Source of the DNA: Winogradskyella sp. UBA3174
GTDB taxonomy: Bacteria; Bacteroidota; Bacteroidia; Flavobacteriales; Flavobacteriaceae
NCBI RefSeq assembly: GCF_002364335.1
Contig: NZ_DEXW01000054.1
Coordinates: 42,370 to 77,810, forward strand
Direction of reading: 5' to 3'
DNA length: 35,441 nt
Each line of letters opens with the position of its first letter. Position 1 is the stretch's first letter. Both the position numbers and the translations under genes were made by a program. Positions 34,311 to 35,441 of the stretch are shown here, in pieces. The notes under the pieces are model-generated. The model was not told where the DNA came from. It did not search any database and saw nothing but the letters and a program-made list of their open reading frames with translations.

Positions 34311-35236
34311 TTATAAATTGAAATATCTTCTTTTCCGTTTGAAGTCTTACTAGCACGATACATCCCTTCCGTGTTAAAAGGCATCGCAATATTTCCTTTA
34401 GCATCAACAGCAATTAAGCCTCCATCGCCTCCTATTTCAAGTATGCGCTTATTAATCACTTCATTTGAAGCTTCTTCAATGCTCATATTTTTATGTTCCA
34501 TTAAACAAGCCACATCGTAAGCTACAACTCCTCTAATAAAAAATTCACCACTTCCTGTACAACTAATAGCACAGGTTTTATTATTGGCATAATTACCCGC
34601 TCCGACCATTGGAGAATCACCTACACGTCCCCATTTTTTATTAGTCATACCACCAGTTGAGGTTGCTGCAGCTATGTTTCCATCTTTATCACAAGCAACG
34701 GCTCCGACGGTTCCGAATTTTGAATCTTTCTTTGTAGAATGATCCAACTGAAAGCTATCTGTGTCCTTTATCTCTAACCATTGGTTATGTCTTAATTCAT
34801 CATAGAAATACGCATCATCTTCTAACTTATAGTTTAGCTCTTTGGCAAATTGCATCGCACCATCACCTGCTAAAAATACATGTTCGCTTTTTTCCATGAC
34901 ATCTTTAGCAAGTGCCACCGGATTTTTAATTCCTGATATTAAACTCACAGCACCAGCATTTAAGGTTTTACCATCCATAATCGAGGCATCCATTTCGTGC
35001 GTTTCAGTTGCTGTAAATACAGCTCCCTTTCCCGCATTAAATAAATGTGAATCCTCTAATACTTTAACCGCTGTCTCAACAGCTTTAACCGCAGATTCTC
35101 CGTCTTCTAACACTTTATAGCCTGCATTTAAGGCTAACTTTAAAGCGGCTCTATATTCCGACTCTAATGCTGAAGTCATCATTCCTTTTACTAAAGTACC
35201 TGCACCACCATGTATGGCTATTGAAAATGTGTTCAT
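34307..35236 (-). CDS. Isoaspartyl peptidase/L-asparaginase (Ntn hydrolase)
   Basis: 309 residues from the ATG at 35236. A longer frame extends 44 codons further, but that part overlaps the polA start and has no family match, whereas MNTFSIAIHGGAGTL is the normal opening. The motif GTVGAVACDKDGNIAAATST contains the self-processing nucleophile Thr 176; GGMTNKKWGRVGDSPMVGAG and CTGSGEFFIRG follow. Such enzymes split isoaspartyl dipeptides, including beta-Asp-Arg from cyanophycinase, and also asparagine. Cytoplasmic (no signal). It belongs to the same superfamily as the exported glycosylasparaginase at 27656 but is distinct from it. The position beside cphA and cphB supports a role in the last step of cyanophycin breakdown. 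Confidence 0.93.
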   Translation of the reverse strand: MNTFSIAIHGGAGTLVKGMMTSALESEYRAALKLALNAGYKVLEDGESAVKAVETAVKVLEDSHLFNAGKGAVFTATETHEMDASIMDGKTLNAGAVSLISGIKNPVALAKDVMEKSEHVFLAGDGAMQFAKELNYKLEDDAYFYDELRHNQWLEIKDTDSFQLDHSTKKDSKFGTVGAVACDKDGNIAAATSTGGMTNKKWGRVGDSPMVGAGNYANNKTCAISCTGSGEFFIRGVVAYDVACLMEHKNMSIEEASNEVINKRILEIGGDGGLIAVDAKGNIAMPFNTEGMYRASKTSNGKEDISIYK

Positions 35237-35325
35237 CTCTAAATTTTGAATGTGGAAAATTACGAATTGCTTTTTAATTAAACGCTTAACTTTTCGTAGT
35301 TTTATAGACTTCAAAATTAAAATAC

Positions 35326-35441
35326 ATGTCAGACAAAAAACGTCTTTTTTTAGTTGATGCTTTCGCACTTATTTTCCGTGGGTATTACGCTTTTATAAAA
35401 AATCCACGAATCAACTCCAAAGGTGAAGATACCTCAGCCAT
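35326..35441 (+). CDS. polA: DNA polymerase I, N-terminal fragment cut by window edge
   Basis: The frame opens at 35326 with MSDKKRLFLVDAFALIFRGY and stays open for 38 codons to the window end. This is the start of the 5'-3' exonuclease (FEN-like) domain of bacterial DNA polymerase I, with the first metal-binding aspartate in LVDAFALIFRGYYAF (Asp 11). Only the beginning is visible, so the Klenow part cannot be checked. Divergent from the isoaspartyl peptidase gene across 89 bp. Confidence 0.88.
   Translation, partial: MSDKKRLFLVDAFALIFRGYYAFIKNPRINSKGEDTSA

Noticed and set aside
35237..35368. 44-codon N-terminal extension of the isoaspartyl peptidase
   Set aside because: It overlaps the polA start on the other strand and has no family similarity; MNTFSIAIHGGAG is the expected start.

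Overview
The window looks like a chromosomal segment of a marine-type member of the Flavobacteriaceae (Bacteroidota). Three things point this way: AT-rich DNA with no clear Shine-Dalgarno sites; promoter-like sequences matching the Bacteroidota pattern TTTG-N19/20-TAnnTTTG; and characteristic gene content (alternative complex III, CphA/CphB, a DUF2723 membrane protein, exported lipoprotein glycosidases). The genus cannot be fixed from the sequence alone. No rRNA, CRISPR array, insertion sequence, phage or integration signature is visible.

Layout. (1) Positions 1-5077, minus strand: the start of the alternative complex III operon, actA-actB-actC, with actC cut by the window edge. (2) 5288-5671: a small SPOR-domain protein. 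(3) 5735-10312, minus strand: the information-processing operon rimP-nusA-infB, with a good promoter and a hairpin plus U-tract in its leader. (4) 10464-11417: a tandem-domain universal stress protein and a tRNA-Gln, sharing a bidirectional terminator. (5) 11569-15612: a large DUF2723 membrane protein (candidate protein O-mannosyltransferase) with a NodB-type deacetylase, then a cysteine-less thioredoxin-like protein and a membrane metallophosphoesterase on the opposite strand. (6) 17301-28669: a glycan locus built from two divergent arms. The minus arm carries a GH20 hexosaminidase, CutC and a GH2 beta-mannosidase. The plus arm carries a GH92 alpha-mannosidase, an MFS sugar transporter and a glycosylasparaginase. 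(7) 28666-30603: an aldehyde dehydrogenase and a small secreted protein. (8) 30677-35236: cyanophycin synthetase, cyanophycinase and an isoaspartyl peptidase. (9) 35326-end: the start of polA.

How the genes work together. The glycan locus holds one enzyme for almost every linkage of a high-mannose N-glycan core: alpha-mannose (GH92), Man-beta-1,4-GlcNAc (GH2), GlcNAc-beta-1,4-GlcNAc (GH20) and GlcNAc-Asn (glycosylasparaginase). All four have export signals, and a sugar permease is encoded beside them. CutC sits inside this set, which suggests a role other than, or beyond, copper handling. The cyanophycin genes form a separate build/break/finish set for a nitrogen store: CphA makes the polymer, CphB cuts it to beta-Asp-Arg, and the isoaspartyl peptidase splits the dipeptide. 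A perfect 13-bp inverted repeat lies between the divergent cphA and cphB starts and is a candidate operator.

Most of the rest is conserved housekeeping DNA. Small palindromic intergenic repeats of a kind scattered through flavobacterial genomes occur at about 20465-20643 and 25911-25941. No intergenic stretch exceeds 300 bases; the longest is 11289-11568 (terminator, tRNA, promoter), and the next is 30079-30354 (nothing firm).
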